Both the position numbers and the translations under genes were made by a program. Positions 16,978 to 27,469 of a DNA stretch of 64,000 bases are shown piece by piece. Each line of letters opens with the position of its first letter. The stretch's first letter is position 1. The stretch comes from Bacillus massiliglaciei (GTDB taxonomy: Bacteria; Bacillota; Bacilli; Bacillales; DSM-1321). The stretch lies in NCBI RefSeq assembly GCF_900098925.1, contig NZ_LT622357.1:210170-274169 (forward strand), written 5' to 3'. The notes beneath the pieces are model-generated. The model searched no databases. It saw nothing but the letters and a program-made list of their open reading frames with translations, and was not told the DNA's origin.

Positions 16978-19629
16978 TTATAGAGACTTCAGTTCGCTGA
17001 TTCTGTGAATGACTGAATCACGTTTTTCACTGTAGTCTTTCTCTTTCGCACGCTCTTCTTCAATGACATGAGCCGGGGCTTTCTTGACGAAGCCTTCGTT
17101 TCCAAGCTTCTTCTGAACCCGCTCTACCTCTTTGTTCAATTTCTCCAGTTCTTTTTCAAGACGTTTCACTTCTTCATCGATATTGATGAGCCCTGCAAGC
17201 GGAAGAATTAGTTCCACTCCGGTTACAACGGCCGTCATTGCCTGTGCCGGCTCTTCTACGTCGATGCCGATTGTCAGCTGTTCTGGATTACAGAAACGTT
17301 CGATGTAGCTGGAGTTATTGTTCAATGTGTCCAGTACAGCTTCGTCCTTCGCCTTCAGGATCAAGTTGATTTTCTTGCTTAGAGGCGTATTGACTTCAGA
17401 ACGGATATTACGCACTGAACGGATGATTTCCACAAGCAGCTTCATGTCTTCTGATGCCTGTAAATCCGTCAGTTCCGGATTCACTTCCGGCCATGCCGCT
17501 ACAGTGATGGATTCCCCTTGATGAGGCAGGTTCTGCCAGATTTCCTCCGTAATGAACGGCATGAATGGGTGAAGCAGACGCATCGTATTGTCTAATACAT
17601 AAGCAAGGATCGAACGAGTTGTTTTCTTCGCTGCTTCGTCTTCACCATACAATGGAAGCTTCGCCATTTCGATGTACCAGTCACAGAAGTCATCCCAGAT
17701 GAAGTTATACAGCGCACGGCCCACTTCACCGAACTCATAACGTTCTGCAAGACGTGTCACGGTTTCAATCGTTTCATTCAGACGGGTCAGAATCCATTTG
17801 TCAGCAACGGACTTTTCACCGCTTAAATCGATTTCATCATAGGTCATGCCATCCATGTTCATTAAAGCAAAACGGGAGGCATTCCAGATCTTATTGGCAA
17901 AGTTCCAGACGCTTTCCACTTTCTCCGTGCTGTAACGCAGATCCTGACCAGGAGAGCTTCCTGTTGAAAGGAAATAGCGAAGTGAATCTGCTCCGTATTG
18001 GTCAATGACATCCATTGGATCGACACCATTGCCGAGAGACTTACTCATTTTGCGTCCCTGCTCATCACGGACAAGACCGTGGATCAGAACATCTTTAAAC
18101 GGACGCTCGCCAGTAAACTCAAGCGATTGGAAAATCATACGGGATACCCAGAAGAAGATGATATCATAGCCGGTAACCAGTGCACCTGTCGGGAAGTAGC
18201 GCTTGAAGTCGGCTGATTCTTTATCCGGCCAGCCCATTGTTGAAAACGGCCATAACGCTGAACTGAACCATGTATCCAGCACGTCTTTGTCCTGTTCCCA
18301 GTTCTCGATATCAGCAGGATCTTCTGTGCCGACATAGATTTCGCCGGTTTCCTTATGGTACCAAGCCGGAATACGGTGCCCCCACCATAGCTGACGGGAG
18401 ATACACCAGTCCCGGATATTCTCCATCCAGCGAAGATATGTTTTTTCAAAACGGTCCGGAACGAAGTTAACTTTCTCGTCCTCTGATTGTTTCTGAAGCT
18501 CAATTGCCTGTTCAGCGAGCGGCTGCATTTTCACGAACCATTGAGTGGACAGATACGGTTCAACAACAGCGCCGCTCCGCTCAGAATGTCCTACAGAGTG
18601 CAGATGATCTTCGATTTTGAAAAGAATTCCTTCCTCCTGAAGATCCTTCACAATCTGCCTGCGGCATTCGAAGCGGTCCATGCCTTCATATTTGCCGGCT
18701 CTTCCGTTCATTGTTCCGTCTTCATTCATGACAAGAATCCGCTCTAAATTATGGCGGTTTCCAATTTCGAAGTCATTTGGGTCATGGGCCGGCGTAATTT
18801 TCACCGCTCCTGAACCAAATTCCATATCGACATAGTCGTCGCCGACAATCGGAATTTCCCGGCCTGTGATTGGCAGTTTGACCATTTTTCCAATCAAATG
18901 CTTATACCGGTCGTCCTCTGGATGGACGGCTACTGCTGTATCACCGAGCATCGTTTCCGGACGGGTTGTTGCAATTTCAATAGAACCCGAACCGTCAGTA
19001 AGCGGGTATCTCATATGATAGAAAGCGCCCTGAACATCTTTATAAATAACTTCAATATCTGAAATCGCTGTTTTCGTAGACGGATCCCAGTTAATGATGT
19101 ATTCTCCGCGATAAATCAGTTTCTTGTTATAAAGCGTTACAAATACTTCACGAACCGCTTTGGAAAGTCCTTCATCCAGCGTAAAGCGTTCACGTGAGTA
19201 ATCAAGCCCAAGACCCAATTTTGCCCATTGCTCGCGGATATGCCCTGCATATTCTTCTTTCCACTTCCATGTTTCTTCTACGAATTTCTCGCGTCCGAGA
19301 TCATAGCGGCTGATTCCATCTTCGCGCAATTTTTGCTCTACCTTTGCCTGCGTTGCGATTCCCGCATGGTCCATTCCCGGAAGCCAAAGAACATCGTAGC
19401 CCTGCATCCGCTTCATACGGGTCAGAATATCTTGAAGCGTTGTATCCCAGGCATGGCCAAGGTGAAGCTTACCTGTTACGTTTGGAGGCGGGATTACAAT
19501 CGTATACGGCTCCTTCTTTTCATCGCCTTCTGTTTCAAAAAAACGGCCCTCCAGCCACCATTTATACCGGCCTTTTTCAATCGACTGCGGATCATATTTA
19601 GTCGGCATCGATAATTGATTCTCTTCCAT
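16978..19629 (-). CDS. valS: Valyl-tRNA synthetase
   Basis: ValRS charges tRNA-Val and edits mischarged threonine. The 883-residue class I enzyme has the HLGH motif (56-59), the CP1 editing domain, KMSKS in [10 protein letters not shown] (about 525) and the C-terminal coiled-coil arm ([23 protein letters not shown]). The ATG at 19629 follows GAGGAGGAAATAAA, a strong ribosome site. The open frame extends further upstream, but that part overlaps the T-box terminator and is not coding. Expression is controlled by the T-box leader. Confidence 0.97.
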   Translation of the reverse strand: MEENQLSMPTKYDPQSIEKGRYKWWLEGRFFETEGDEKKEPYTIVIPPPNVTGKLHLGHAWDTTLQDILTRMKRMQGYDVLWLPGMDHAGIATQAKVEQKLREDGISRYDLGREKFVEETWKWKEEYAGHIREQWAKLGLGLDYSRERFTLDEGLSKAVREVFVTLYNKKLIYRGEYIINWDPSTKTAISDIEVIYKDVQGAFYHMRYPLTDGSGSIEIATTRPETMLGDTAVAVHPEDDRYKHLIGKMVKLPITGREIPIVGDDYVDMEFGSGAVKITPAHDPNDFEIGNRHNLERILVMNEDGTMNGRAGKYEGMDRFECRRQIVKDLQEEGILFKIEDHLHSVGHSERSGAVVEPYLSTQWFVKMQPLAEQAIELQKQSEDEKVNFVPDRFEKTYLRWMENIRDWCISRQLWWGHRIPAWYHKETGEIYVGTEDPADIENWEQDKDVLDTWFSSALWPFSTMGWPDKESADFKRYFPTGALVTGYDIIFFWVSRMIFQSLEFTGERPFKDVLIHGLVRDEQGRKMSKSLGNGVDPMDVIDQYGADSLRYFLSTGSSPGQDLRYSTEKVESVWNFANKIWNASRFALMNMDGMTYDEIDLSGEKSVADKWILTRLNETIETVTRLAERYEFGEVGRALYNFIWDDFCDWYIEMAKLPLYGEDEAAKKTTRSILAYVLDNTMRLLHPFMPFITEEIWQNLPHQGESITVAAWPEVNPELTDLQASEDMKLLVEIIRSVRNIRSEVNTPLSKKINLILKAKDEAVLDTLNNNSSYIERFCNPEQLTIGIDVEEPAQAMTAVVTGVELILPLAGLINIDEEVKRLEKELEKLNKEVERVQKKLGNEGFVKKAPAHVIEEERAKEKDYSEKRDSVIHRISELKSL

Positions 19630-19654
19630 TTTATTTCCTCCTCGTTTTTTCCGT

Positions 19655-19937
19655 TTTAGAGCATAAAAAAACTCCCTCATCACAAAAGGACGAAGGGAGT
19701 TGTTCGCGGTGCCACCTTTTTTCCGCAAGAAAGAAACGCTTGCGGCTCTCAAATAAGATAACGGCTTTTAGCCGGTCTTCGCTACTTCTGCTTCACGAAA
19801 ACTGCTCCAGGGCGACTTCTGATGCTGCTCACTTAGAAACCTTTCACCGGACGGTTTCCTCTCTAAAAAGCGCTGGACATCATACTATTCCCGTTCTTAG
19901 CATGAAATACTATTAATATGTAGGTTTTTCAAACATA
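19655..19937 (-). promoter_or_regulatory. T-box leader of valS, valine GUC specifier
   Basis: The minus strand shows the standard T-box parts. Stem I carries AGAGAGG and GGTGAAAGG; the specifier loop reads GAAGTCGCC, with GTC (19814-19816) in the specifier position, a valine codon. The antiterminator core GGTGGCACCGCG is at 19705-19716, and the terminator ACTCCCT/AGGGAGT with a T-run is at 19664-19700. Uncharged tRNA-Val would favour antitermination. The variable T-box base is C (19711), while the ilv leader in this window has U. Confidence 0.93.
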
Positions 19938-19943
19938 TATAAT

Positions 19944-19973
19944 ATAGTACAAAAAAAAATGGTCTATAGTCAA
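19944..19973 (-). promoter_or_regulatory. Likely sigma-A promoter of valS
   Basis: Minus strand TTGACT, 18 bases including a T9 run, then TACTAT, located just before T-box stem I. Confidence 0.6.
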
Positions 19974-20103
19974 TCATCTTTTCCACTTTTCTCCCGGATT
20001 ATTCCGTGTTTTACCTAATATACTATATGGACTTCAGAAGGATCGGGTGCATTCTTTCCGCTGGTGTCCGCTGCCGTATGGCCGGCAGAAGGGAGGCATA
20101 CAG

Positions 20104-20295
20104 ATGAGACGCAGATATAGCGTACACGATTTTACTCCATGGCTGAAAAAAGGACGGGAGATCGGGCAGCAGTTCATTGTCCCATTCTGCATATTTCAGG
20201 CATTCCGGACTCTATTGTTCCCGACAGGCTTTGATGTATTTCTTTTAGGGGTATTCGTCCTGATCGCCCTCGGCTATTACTTTCAGTGGATATAA
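20104..20295 (+). CDS. Small membrane protein, function unknown
   Basis: A 63-residue product starting MRRRYSVHDFTPWLKKGREI. The basic N-terminal part is followed by a hydrophobic C-terminal half with one or two membrane passes (IVPFCIFQAFRTLLFP and FDVFLLGVFVLIALGYYFQW). The start is chosen by a strong GGGAGG site 8 bases upstream; the frame is open further 5' but without support. It runs divergently from valS and convergently with ysxE, sharing a terminator. I do not recognise the family. Confidence 0.65.
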   Translation: MRRRYSVHDFTPWLKKGREIGQQFIVPFCIFQAFRTLLFPTGFDVFLLGVFVLIALGYYFQWI

Positions 20296-20298
20296 ACA

Positions 20299-20345
20299 GA
20301 CAAAAAAGAAAGTGCATGAATGGCCCGGCCGCTCATGCACTCAAT
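20299..20345 (-). terminator. Terminator after ysxE
   Basis: Minus strand AGTGCATGA pairs with TCATGCACT around a GC-rich loop, then TTTCTTTTTT. The hairpin begins at the ysxE stop codon. Confidence 0.8.
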
Positions 20346-21507
20346 CCGGAGGTGTCTGCTGGGCAGCCGCCTCTTTTTTCATTTTTTCTCTCTCTTCCAT
20401 TTTCATGGCCATGTACTCGACATTTTTCAGCAGCCAATACTGCTTCTGCAAATCCTGTACATACTCAAGCTCAGATTTCTTATCCCTTTGTTCAACAAAC
20501 CGTCTGACTGATCCCAAGGCTGCTCCCGGATAGGCAAAATAACTCTGCATCAGAAGCATTTCTTCCTCTTTTAACGGGAAAAAGCGAAGATAATTGTACA
20601 GCCATTCTACGCAGTCATCGCAATGGATAGGATAGGTTCGGGCCGATGTAACCAAAAATGGCAATAAATCAAAATGGGGCGGCGCAACCTTTGAATTTTC
20701 GAAATTAAGAAAATGGCCGTATCCCCGGTCATCATATACAAAATGCTTCAGCGACACTTTTCCGTGTGTCACTACAGCTCTGACCTTCTCCTGTTCCTTT
20801 GCCTTTTCAAACCAGGACTCAAATTGCTTGAGGGAATATTTCAGCGCCTGAGATATATCAGTATAATACAGGCAAAACATCATTTCATACGGCGACATAT
20901 ACCATTTGCGCTCACAGCTGACGATCAGCTCATCAATCATCTGCTGCTCTTCCTCCCACTCCTTGACGGTCCTGTTGTAGTGGTCTTCCCGTTCTTCTGG
21001 ATCGACCGCCATTTCTTTTACCGTGAGGCCATGCATTCTGGCCAGCTCTCTGAACATTTGTTTATGCCGTTCGTCGCGCTCGTTATACGGATCATTCGTC
21101 AGCCATGGCATTAAATAATACAGCCGGGTATTTTCCAGAACAGCGTAGCGTCCATCCCCTGTTGGATAAATAGGGACAATCCGGTTATAGCCCCGCTGAT
21201 AAATTTTCTGGACATTTCGGATAAAATCCATTCCGGCGTTCGGCGGAATTCGCTTTAAAGCAAAAACTCCCCGATCGGTGTATACCTTCTTCACCTTTCC
21301 AAAATCCTCAATATAGTGCACCTTCAGCGCATAATGCCGCAGGGCAGCCAAAGCTTCTTGCTGCTGGTGGCCAGCCTGATTCATATCTTCTTGCAATAGA
21401 ACCCACTCGCTTTCTGCATGGAACCAGCCATCCTCGCCTGTTGAAAAAGAAGAAACCAGGAACAGGGAACTCTCCCTGTCCGCTGATTCTCTTCTGCCTG
21501 TTTTCAT
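20341..21507 (-). CDS. ysxE: Spore coat protein YsxE (CotS-like kinase fold)
   Basis: YsxE is a spore-coat protein of the CotS/aminoglycoside-phosphotransferase-like family, deposited with SpoVID. The segment from YGDFGKVKKVYTDRGVFALKR-like residues (about 70 onward, VFALKRIPPN) is the nucleotide-binding lobe. VTHGKVSLKHFVYDD is the degenerate catalytic loop (the usual HGD is HGK), and GHFLNFENSKVAPPHFDLLPFL follows. The ATG at 21507 overlaps the spoVID stop (ATGA). The first 41 residues do not look conserved, and Met42 (MNQAGHQQQEALAAL) is an alternative start, though with a weak ribosome site. Confidence 0.88.
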   Translation of the reverse strand: MKTGRRESADRESSLFLVSSFSTGEDGWFHAESEWVLLQEDMNQAGHQQQEALAALRHYALKVHYIEDFGKVKKVYTDRGVFALKRIPPNAGMDFIRNVQKIYQRGYNRIVPIYPTGDGRYAVLENTRLYYLMPWLTNDPYNERDERHKQMFRELARMHGLTVKEMAVDPEEREDHYNRTVKEWEEEQQMIDELIVSCERKWYMSPYEMMFCLYYTDISQALKYSLKQFESWFEKAKEQEKVRAVVTHGKVSLKHFVYDDRGYGHFLNFENSKVAPPHFDLLPFLVTSARTYPIHCDDCVEWLYNYLRFFPLKEEEMLLMQSYFAYPGAALGSVRRFVEQRDKKSELEYVQDLQKQYWLLKNVEYMAMKMEEREKMKKEAAAQQTPPD

Positions 21508-22880
21508 CGCTTAGGAATATATAAGACCTGCCCTTCGTACACATCATGGTTCGGTTCCAATTCATTACTGTACAATAAAGTCTGCAGGCTGACATCATAG
21601 CGCTTGGCCAGCTGATCCAGTGTTTCGCCTTGCTGGACGATGCATACCTTTACTTTCACCAGCTCTTCTTCTTGCTTTCTGCCAAAGAAATCCATAATGG
21701 AAAGGGATTCCTTCCCGCTTTCTTCTTCTGAATCTTCTTTATCCGCCTTGCGTCCTTTATATTTCTGGACGGCAGGTGTGTCGGACTCTGTATTCCTTTT
21801 ATTTAACAGCCCATACAGCCCGCTTTCCCTGCCCTTTTCATTTTCATTTCTTTCAGGCTCTTCCTCAGCTTCTTGAGGCTCTTCAAGTACAGCCTCAGCC
21901 GGTTCCTCCTGATCATTCAGAAGAGGCTCAGCTACTTCGAGTTCCGGTTCCGGTTCCGTTTCCTCCGGAGGATCAAGGACAGCGGATTGATTGCGCATAA
22001 GCATCTCTTCCGGCTCTTTCTCCTCTATTTCTTTCTGCTTCATGGCCATGAGTTCAGTTTCAAACGGCGGCTTTTCCTCCAGATTCTGAAAAGTATTTTC
22101 AAAAATCGGAATGTCTTCTGCCGCATTCAGCGGATCAGCTGCCGGCTCTTCCTCGGCCTGTTCCTCTTCATCTGCGGCACGTTTGGCTTCAGCAGAGAAT
22201 GGTTCAAATAACGCCTCTTCCTGTTCACTGTCCTCCATGTCGATCTGTACTTCTTCCCGAAACTGCGGCTGGAAATCCGGAAAGGACGGCGGGGATGCGA
22301 CATAAGGGATGTAGTCTGCTTCATCCTCTTGTTCATAGGAATCATATGAAGCAGGATCATCCTGAGTATTTTCCTCTGCTGTCTCCTGGACAGGATTTTC
22401 ATATTCTTCCTCAGGTTCTTCCCGATTTTCCGTTTCATAGGCAGCCGGCTCGCTGTAAATTCCTGAAATGATCAAATCAGCCTGCAGCTTAAGGCAATTC
22501 CTTTCCGGCATCGCATAATCAAAGCTTGAAATCGCGACATCAATATCATCCAAGGAAGAAATTCTGTTTGTCGGAATCGTTATGTCAACCGGAAATCGGT
22601 GTGTGAATTCATGTATGCCGTTTTCCTGCCTTTCAACATGCTGAACAGTCCGAGGCAGTCCGGTATTCGTATAATCAAGCAATTCTCCGGTTTGCAAATC
22701 ATTTTTATACTCGCCGTGCAAATCCAAAGACCCTTTAATCAGTACATACTGTTCACTCTCATGAATGGTTACATTCGGGTCAAGAGAAAGGGAATATAGC
22801 TCTTCCACTTCCTGCCCCTTTTGAAACCAAACGGATTCCTCAAGCGAAAACCGCAGAGAGGATTGATTTTCTTGCGGCAA
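21504..22880 (-). CDS. spoVID: Spore coat morphogenetic protein SpoVID
   Basis: SpoVID encases the forespore and anchors coat layers through SafA and SpoIVA. The 458-residue protein has a conserved N-terminal domain (LRFSLEESVWFQKGQEVEEL), a long acidic low-complexity middle (about 160-390, very rich in Glu and Pro) and a C-terminal LysM domain (VQQGETLDQLAKRYDVSLQT) ending in LYIPKR. I place the start at TTG 22880 because a perfect AAAGGAGGAG lies just before it and the protein then begins MPQ, as in homologues. The ATG at 22910 would put the ribosome site inside the gene. Confidence 0.92.
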   Translation of the reverse strand: MPQENQSSLRFSLEESVWFQKGQEVEELYSLSLDPNVTIHESEQYVLIKGSLDLHGEYKNDLQTGELLDYTNTGLPRTVQHVERQENGIHEFTHRFPVDITIPTNRISSLDDIDVAISSFDYAMPERNCLKLQADLIISGIYSEPAAYETENREEPEEEYENPVQETAEENTQDDPASYDSYEQEDEADYIPYVASPPSFPDFQPQFREEVQIDMEDSEQEEALFEPFSAEAKRAADEEEQAEEEPAADPLNAAEDIPIFENTFQNLEEKPPFETELMAMKQKEIEEKEPEEMLMRNQSAVLDPPEETEPEPELEVAEPLLNDQEEPAEAVLEEPQEAEEEPERNENEKGRESGLYGLLNKRNTESDTPAVQKYKGRKADKEDSEEESGKESLSIMDFFGRKQEEELVKVKVCIVQQGETLDQLAKRYDVSLQTLLYSNELEPNHDVYEGQVLYIPKR

Positions 22881-22981
22881 GACAACTCCTCCTTTCACTT
22901 CAAAAGACAATGATATGCCATTAACAATCTATGTCAGGAGCCTTTGCGATATGCCCATTATCCTTCTTCCCCTTTAGATTA

Positions 22982-23300
22982 GCGCTCCAGGGGGTTCGCT
23001 TTCCGCGGGCGGTCCGGAAGCCTTCCTCGGCCTCTCCCTTTGTTGCCTGCTTTGCTTTTCAAACCGTTTCAGGATGTCTCTTCGGCTCCGTCTCCAGCAT
23101 CTTCCCTGGATGCGCTTTTCCCGCCGGAGTCTCTCCCCTTCCGCTCCATCCTGCCATTTGATTCAAGTCCGCCAGCCTTCAACGCCTCTCCCTTTATTGC
23201 CTGCTTTGCTTTTCGGACCGTTTCAGGATGTCTCCTCCTCCGCCTCCGGGGTCTTCCCTGGACGTGCTTTTCCCGCAGGGGGTTCATCCCCTCCGCTGCC
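22982..23300. repeat. GC-rich tandem imperfect repeat, dispersed-repeat-like
   Basis: Two copies of a roughly 100-base block, beginning CCTCTCCCTTTGTTGCCTGC at 23031 and a near-identical block at 23185, recur with a 152-154 base period. They include CCGTTTCAGGATGTCTC and CTTCCCTGGA segments. The outer ends (GGGGGTTCGCTTTCCGCGGG near 22990 and CCCGCCGGAGTCTCTCCCC near 23122) are roughly complementary, so the element can fold back. It resembles the GC-rich dispersed repeats common between genes in bacilli. Open frames across it, on both strands, look like shadows. Confidence 0.7.
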
Positions 23301-23381
23301 ATCTATTCTTCTTTTGGGAGCATGTCAGCGAATGGTTACACTCCTAATCTAAGAAATCAATGAAAAAAATTAGGCATACAT

Positions 23382-23416
23382 AAAAAAGGTTCAGAATGAG
23401 ACCATTCTGAACCTTT
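23382..23416 (-). terminator. Terminator after hemL
   Basis: AGGTTCAGAATG pairs with CATTCTGAACCT around a short loop, followed by T6 on the minus strand. It ends the hemAXCDBL operon. Confidence 0.9.
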
Positions 23417-23436
23417 CTCGTGTGAAGCCTTTTCTA

Positions 23437-24726
23437 TTATTTCGCCAGCTTGGAAAAAGCATTTTCCGCTGCCTGAATGGTTTTTTCGATATCCTCGTCT
23501 GTGTGGGCCGCAGAGAGGAACAGGCCTTCAAATTGGGATGGCGGCAGGTAAACGCCCTGGTTCGCCATTTCCCGATAATAATTTGCAAAGAATGTCAGAT
23601 CAGACGTTTTTGCCTTCTCATAATTGATGACATCTTCATTGGTGAAGAAAACGCCAATCATGGAGCCTGCACGGTTAAAGGTATGCGGAATGCCATATCT
23701 CTCGGCGGCTTCGCTGATTCCCTTCTCAAGCATATCACCTTTGCGTTTAAACTCTTCGTAGACTTCAGGCGTCAGCTGGCTGAGCGTTTCAAAACCGGCT
23801 GTCATTGCCAGCGGATTGCCTGATAAGGTTCCTGCCTGATAGATGTTGCCGCTTGGGGCGATTTGTTCCATAATTTCACGTTTGCCGCCAAATGCACCTA
23901 CTGGAAGGCCTCCCCCGATTACTTTGCCAAGGCATGTTAAATCAGGCGTGATGCCGAAGTAGCCCTGAGCGCAGTTATAGCCAACGCGGAAGCCCGTCAT
24001 CACTTCATCAAAGATCAGAACGGAACCGTATTGCTCAGTCACTTCACGCAGTCCTTCAAGGAAGCCTGGCTGCGGAGGAACAACGCCCATATTGCCTGCG
24101 ACCGGCTCAACGATAACCCCTGCGATATCGTCGCCATATTGACCGAATGCATACTGAACCGCCGCAAGGTCATTATAAGGTACCGTAATGGTATTCTTAG
24201 CAATGCCTTCGGGAACGCCCGGACTGTCCGGAAGCCCAAGTGTCGCTACACCGGATCCTGCTTTGATCAGAAGAGAATCTCCATGCCCATGGTAGCAGCC
24301 TTCAAATTTCAGGATTTTGTTGCGGCCTGTATAACCGCGGGCAAGCCGAAGAGCACTCATTGTTGCTTCAGTTCCTGAAGATACCATCCGGATCATTTCA
24401 ATTGAAGGAACACGTTCAATCACAAGCTTGGCCAATTTGTTTTCGATCAAAGTGGATGTTCCAAAACTTGTACCGGACTCTGCTACTTTCTTAAGCGCTT
24501 CTACTACCCGGTCATTGCTGTGCCCCAAAATAAGAGGACCCCAAGAAAGGACATAATCGATATATTCATTGCCGTCAATATCGTACATTTTTGATCCTTT
24601 TCCATATTCCATGAAAATCGGGTCCATATCAACCGATTTAAAAGCCCGGACTGGACTGTTTACACCGCCAGGCATTAGATCTCTTGCTTCTGCAAATGCT
24701 TGTTTCGACTTTTCATAAGACCGCAT
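23437..24726 (-). CDS. hemL: Glutamate-1-semialdehyde 2,1-aminomutase
   Basis: HemL converts glutamate-1-semialdehyde to 5-aminolevulinate with PLP. The 429-residue class III aminotransferase-fold protein carries the PLP lysine in [18 protein letters not shown] (about 267) and the PLP aspartate in [12 protein letters not shown]-terminal [11 protein letters not shown] and [11 protein letters not shown] are family hallmarks. It is the last gene of the hem operon, 36 bases after hemB. Confidence 0.97.
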   Translation of the reverse strand: MRSYEKSKQAFAEARDLMPGGVNSPVRAFKSVDMDPIFMEYGKGSKMYDIDGNEYIDYVLSWGPLILGHSNDRVVEALKKVAESGTSFGTSTLIENKLAKLVIERVPSIEMIRMVSSGTEATMSALRLARGYTGRNKILKFEGCYHGHGDSLLIKAGSGVATLGLPDSPGVPEGIAKNTITVPYNDLAAVQYAFGQYGDDIAGVIVEPVAGNMGVVPPQPGFLEGLREVTEQYGSVLIFDEVMTGFRVGYNCAQGYFGITPDLTCLGKVIGGGLPVGAFGGKREIMEQIAPSGNIYQAGTLSGNPLAMTAGFETLSQLTPEVYEEFKRKGDMLEKGISEAAERYGIPHTFNRAGSMIGVFFTNEDVINYEKAKTSDLTFFANYYREMANQGVYLPPSQFEGLFLSAAHTDEDIEKTIQAAENAFSKLAK

Positions 24727-24762
24727 GACTACATCTCCTTTTTCTGGTGAAGATTATTTTTC

Positions 24763-25743
24763 CTAGTTGATCCAACGGGCAACATCTTTTGAAAAATAAG
24801 TGATGATTAAATCGGCGCCGGCACGCTTCATGCTTGTTAATGTTTCCAGCACAATCGCTTTTTCATCAATCCAGCCATTCTGGGCTGCCGCTTTAACCAT
24901 GGAATATTCACCGCTTACGTTGTATGCCACGATTGGAAGTGTAAAGCTGTTCTTCACATCGCGAATCACATCTAAATAAGAAAGGGCCGGTTTAACGATT
25001 AGGAAGTCAGCGCCTTCCTCCACATCAGATTCTGCTTCCCTGAATGCTTCCAAACGGTTGGCAGGGTCCATTTGATAGGTTTTCCGGTCTCCAAACTGAG
25101 GCGCACCGTTTGCTGCATCACGGAATGGGCCGTAAAAAGCAGAGGCATATTTAACAGAATAAGACATGATCGGAATATCCTGATATCCAGCTTCATCTAG
25201 CCCTGTGCGGATCGCTGTAACAAATCCATCCATCATATTTGACGGCGCGATAATGTCAGCTCCCGCCTCCGCCTGGCTGATTGCCGTACGTACAAGCAGA
25301 TCAAGTGATTCATCGTTCAGAATTTTTTCGCCTTCTACCAGTCCGCAATGGCCGTGGTCTGTGTATTCACAGAGACAAGTATCCGCAATGACCAGAATAT
25401 CCGGATAATTCTTTTTCACGAAGCGTGTGCCTTCCTGCACCAATCCATTATGATGAAAAGCACCAGATCCCTGCGGATCCTTATCATGCTCGAACGGTAC
25501 ACCAAACAGAATGACCGACTTAATTCCAAGGGCAGCAACCTCATCCATTTCTTCTCCCAGTTTATCCATTGACAGCTGGTAAATGCCAGGCATAGAAGGA
25601 ATCTCGTTTTTGATATTTTCTCCGTCAATAATAAAAATGGGATAAATTAAATCTTCTTTATGCAAATGAGTTTCCCTTACAAGCGCCCTCATGCTTTCAC
25701 TCGTACGAAGACGGCGATGGCGGGCAAAGTTCAATTCTTTCAT
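24763..25743 (-). CDS. hemB: Delta-aminolevulinic acid dehydratase (porphobilinogen synthase)
   Basis: HemB condenses two 5-aminolevulinates to porphobilinogen. In the 326-residue product the cysteine-rich zinc site is [14 protein letters not shown], one Schiff-base lysine lies in [15 protein letters not shown], and the second is in [13 protein letters not shown]. It overlaps the end of hemD by 4 bases (ATGA-type coupling). Complete, normal length. Confidence 0.97.
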   Translation of the reverse strand: MKELNFARHRRLRTSESMRALVRETHLHKEDLIYPIFIIDGENIKNEIPSMPGIYQLSMDKLGEEMDEVAALGIKSVILFGVPFEHDKDPQGSGAFHHNGLVQEGTRFVKKNYPDILVIADTCLCEYTDHGHCGLVEGEKILNDESLDLLVRTAISQAEAGADIIAPSNMMDGFVTAIRTGLDEAGYQDIPIMSYSVKYASAFYGPFRDAANGAPQFGDRKTYQMDPANRLEAFREAESDVEEGADFLIVKPALSYLDVIRDVKNSFTLPIVAYNVSGEYSMVKAAAQNGWIDEKAIVLETLTSMKRAGADLIITYFSKDVARWIN

Positions 25744-26525
25744 CTTTTTATTCCTCCTTGAGATTCTATATAGGCAATGATTTCCCCAACCATAGCATCT
25801 GTCGTGTATATATCCGGGCAGATGTGCACAGTCAGCCCAAAATCCAGGGCAGCCTGTTTCGTTACGGGGCCTATGCAGGCAATCACGATGCCTTCCAGCA
25901 AGCCTCGCAGCTGCAGATGATCTACGGCTTCCATGAAATGAGTGACCGTAGACGAGCTGGTGAATGTAACAAGGTCTATATGATGTCCATTTAACAGATC
26001 CGAGAGTTCACGTTCGCTCTCCCTCGGTCTGAATGTTTTATATAAGATCAGTTCCTCGCATGGAATCCCTTCCTGCCTGAGAGCTTTAGCAATGACATCC
26101 CTTGAAAGGTTCCCCTTTGCAACCAGGACTCGCTCTTCCTTCTGTAGCATAGGGAGAAATTCCTCTGCAAATGACTCGGCAACAAACGTCTGGGGCACAA
26201 ACTCTGCCTGATGGCCGAGATCTTCCAGCTTCTTTTTAGTTTTTGAGCCAATTACAGCAAATTTCGGGAAGTGCTGAATTCCGCTTTCTGCTGCCAGCCT
26301 GAAAAAGAAATCGACTCCATTTTGGCTTGTCAGAACAACCCAGTCATAGCTGCCAAGCTGCTTCATTCTGCTCCTGATTTCTGTTACATTCTCAGGCAAT
26401 GAAAAATCAACCAGAGGAACCATGACAGGCACAGCACCGAAGGCTTTAACAGCCTCTGCCAGTCCTGTTGCCTGATGCCTCCCTCTCGTGATTAGCACAG
26501 AAAGATCATGAAGCGGCCCGGCCAT
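25740..26525 (-). CDS. hemD: Uroporphyrinogen-III synthase
   Basis: HemD closes and isomerises hydroxymethylbilane to uroporphyrinogen III. The 261-residue two-lobed protein shows the few conserved segments of this divergent family: [16 protein letters not shown] at the start, [13 protein letters not shown] in the first lobe, and [12 protein letters not shown] and [11 protein letters not shown] in the second. It shares one base with hemC and overlaps hemB, so translation is coupled throughout. Confidence 0.94.
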   Translation of the reverse strand: MAGPLHDLSVLITRGRHQATGLAEAVKAFGAVPVMVPLVDFSLPENVTEIRSRMKQLGSYDWVVLTSQNGVDFFFRLAAESGIQHFPKFAVIGSKTKKKLEDLGHQAEFVPQTFVAESFAEEFLPMLQKEERVLVAKGNLSRDVIAKALRQEGIPCEELILYKTFRPRESERELSDLLNGHHIDLVTFTSSSTVTHFMEAVDHLQLRGLLEGIVIACIGPVTKQAALDFGLTVHICPDIYTTDAMVGEIIAYIESQGGIKR

Positions 26526-27457
26526 TACTGATCCAGCTCTGCTTTCACCTTTTCAATCAGCTGTTTGCCGCCCATCTCACTGACAGCACGTGCCGCAGCA
26601 TGTCCAATCTCTATCGGATTGGTGCCTTCTTTCATTTCCTTAATAATGGTTTTCCCATCTGGAGAAGCCACTAAAGCAGTCAGAGAAACCGCTCCATTAT
26701 CCAAGGCTCTTGCATATCCCGCAATCGGCACTTGGCAGCCTCCTTCCATTTGGTGAAGGAAGGCACGCTCCGCTTCAACGGTCCGTTTCGTTTCTTCACA
26801 GGTCAGCTTGGCAAGGGCTTCGAGCAGTTCTTCATCATCCTGGCGGCATTCGATTGACAGGGCACCCTGCCCTACAGCCGGCACACAGAAATCCTCATCA
26901 AGGAACTCTGTAACAATATCCGATTTCCAGCCCATACGGGATAAACCGGCAGCAGCCAAAATAATCGCGTCATATTCTTCGGTCTTTAGCTTTTCCAGCC
27001 TTGTATCAATATTTCCGCGGATCCACTTAATTTCGACATCCGGACGGCGGGCAAGGATTTGCGAGCTGCGCCGCAAACTGCTAGTACCAATTACAGCACC
27101 TGCCGGAAGCTGATCCAATGTTAGATTGTCCTTGCTGATCAGCGCATCCCGATGATCTTCCCGGGGCGGGATACAGCCAATCGTAAGGCCTTGAGGCAGC
27201 ACAGCCGGCATATCTTTCATACTGTGGACCGCCATATCAATTTCCTTATCGAGCATAGCCTGTTCAATTTCCTTGACGAAAAGACCTTTGCCTCCGACCT
27301 TGGAAAGCGTAACATCCAGAATCTTATCTCCTTTCGTTACGATTTCCTTAATTTCAAATTCAAAAGGCACGCCAAGCTCTTTCAATTGGCTGATGACCCA
27401 TTTTGTTTGAGTGATGGCCAGTTTACTGCGTCTGGAACCGACAATAATTTTCCTCAA
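26525..27457 (-). CDS. hemC: Porphobilinogen deaminase (hydroxymethylbilane synthase)
   Basis: HemC polymerises four porphobilinogens on its own dipyrromethane cofactor. The 310-residue product has the cofactor cysteine in [13 protein letters not shown], the catalytic aspartate region in [15 protein letters not shown], and the arginine-rich substrate site [17 protein letters not shown]. The start follows hemX by 12 bases. Full length, no anomalies. Confidence 0.97.
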   Translation of the reverse strand: MRKIIVGSRRSKLAITQTKWVISQLKELGVPFEFEIKEIVTKGDKILDVTLSKVGGKGLFVKEIEQAMLDKEIDMAVHSMKDMPAVLPQGLTIGCIPPREDHRDALISKDNLTLDQLPAGAVIGTSSLRRSSQILARRPDVEIKWIRGNIDTRLEKLKTEEYDAIILAAAGLSRMGWKSDIVTEFLDEDFCVPAVGQGALSIECRQDDEELLEALAKLTCEETKRTVEAERAFLHQMEGGCQVPIAGYARALDNGAVSLTALVASPDGKTIIKEMKEGTNPIEIGHAAARAVSEMGGKQLIEKVKAELDQ

Positions 27458-27469
27458 GTTTATTTCCTC

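Noticed and set aside
19630-19752. N-terminal extension of valS
   Set aside because: The extra frame overlaps the T-box antiterminator and terminator; ATG 19629 has a strong ribosome site and matches the normal protein start.
22881-22910. ATG start for spoVID at 22910
   Set aside because: It would place the AAAGGAGGAG ribosome site inside the gene; TTG 22880 gives correct spacing and the expected MPQ start.
22920-22965. Sigma-E promoter for spoVID
   Set aside because: A CATATCAT -10 is present, but no -35 lies at suitable spacing, so it is not listed as a feature.
23069-23302. Arginine-rich frame across the GC-rich repeat
   Set aside because: Its composition simply reflects the repeat, both strands are open there, and no ribosome site supports it.
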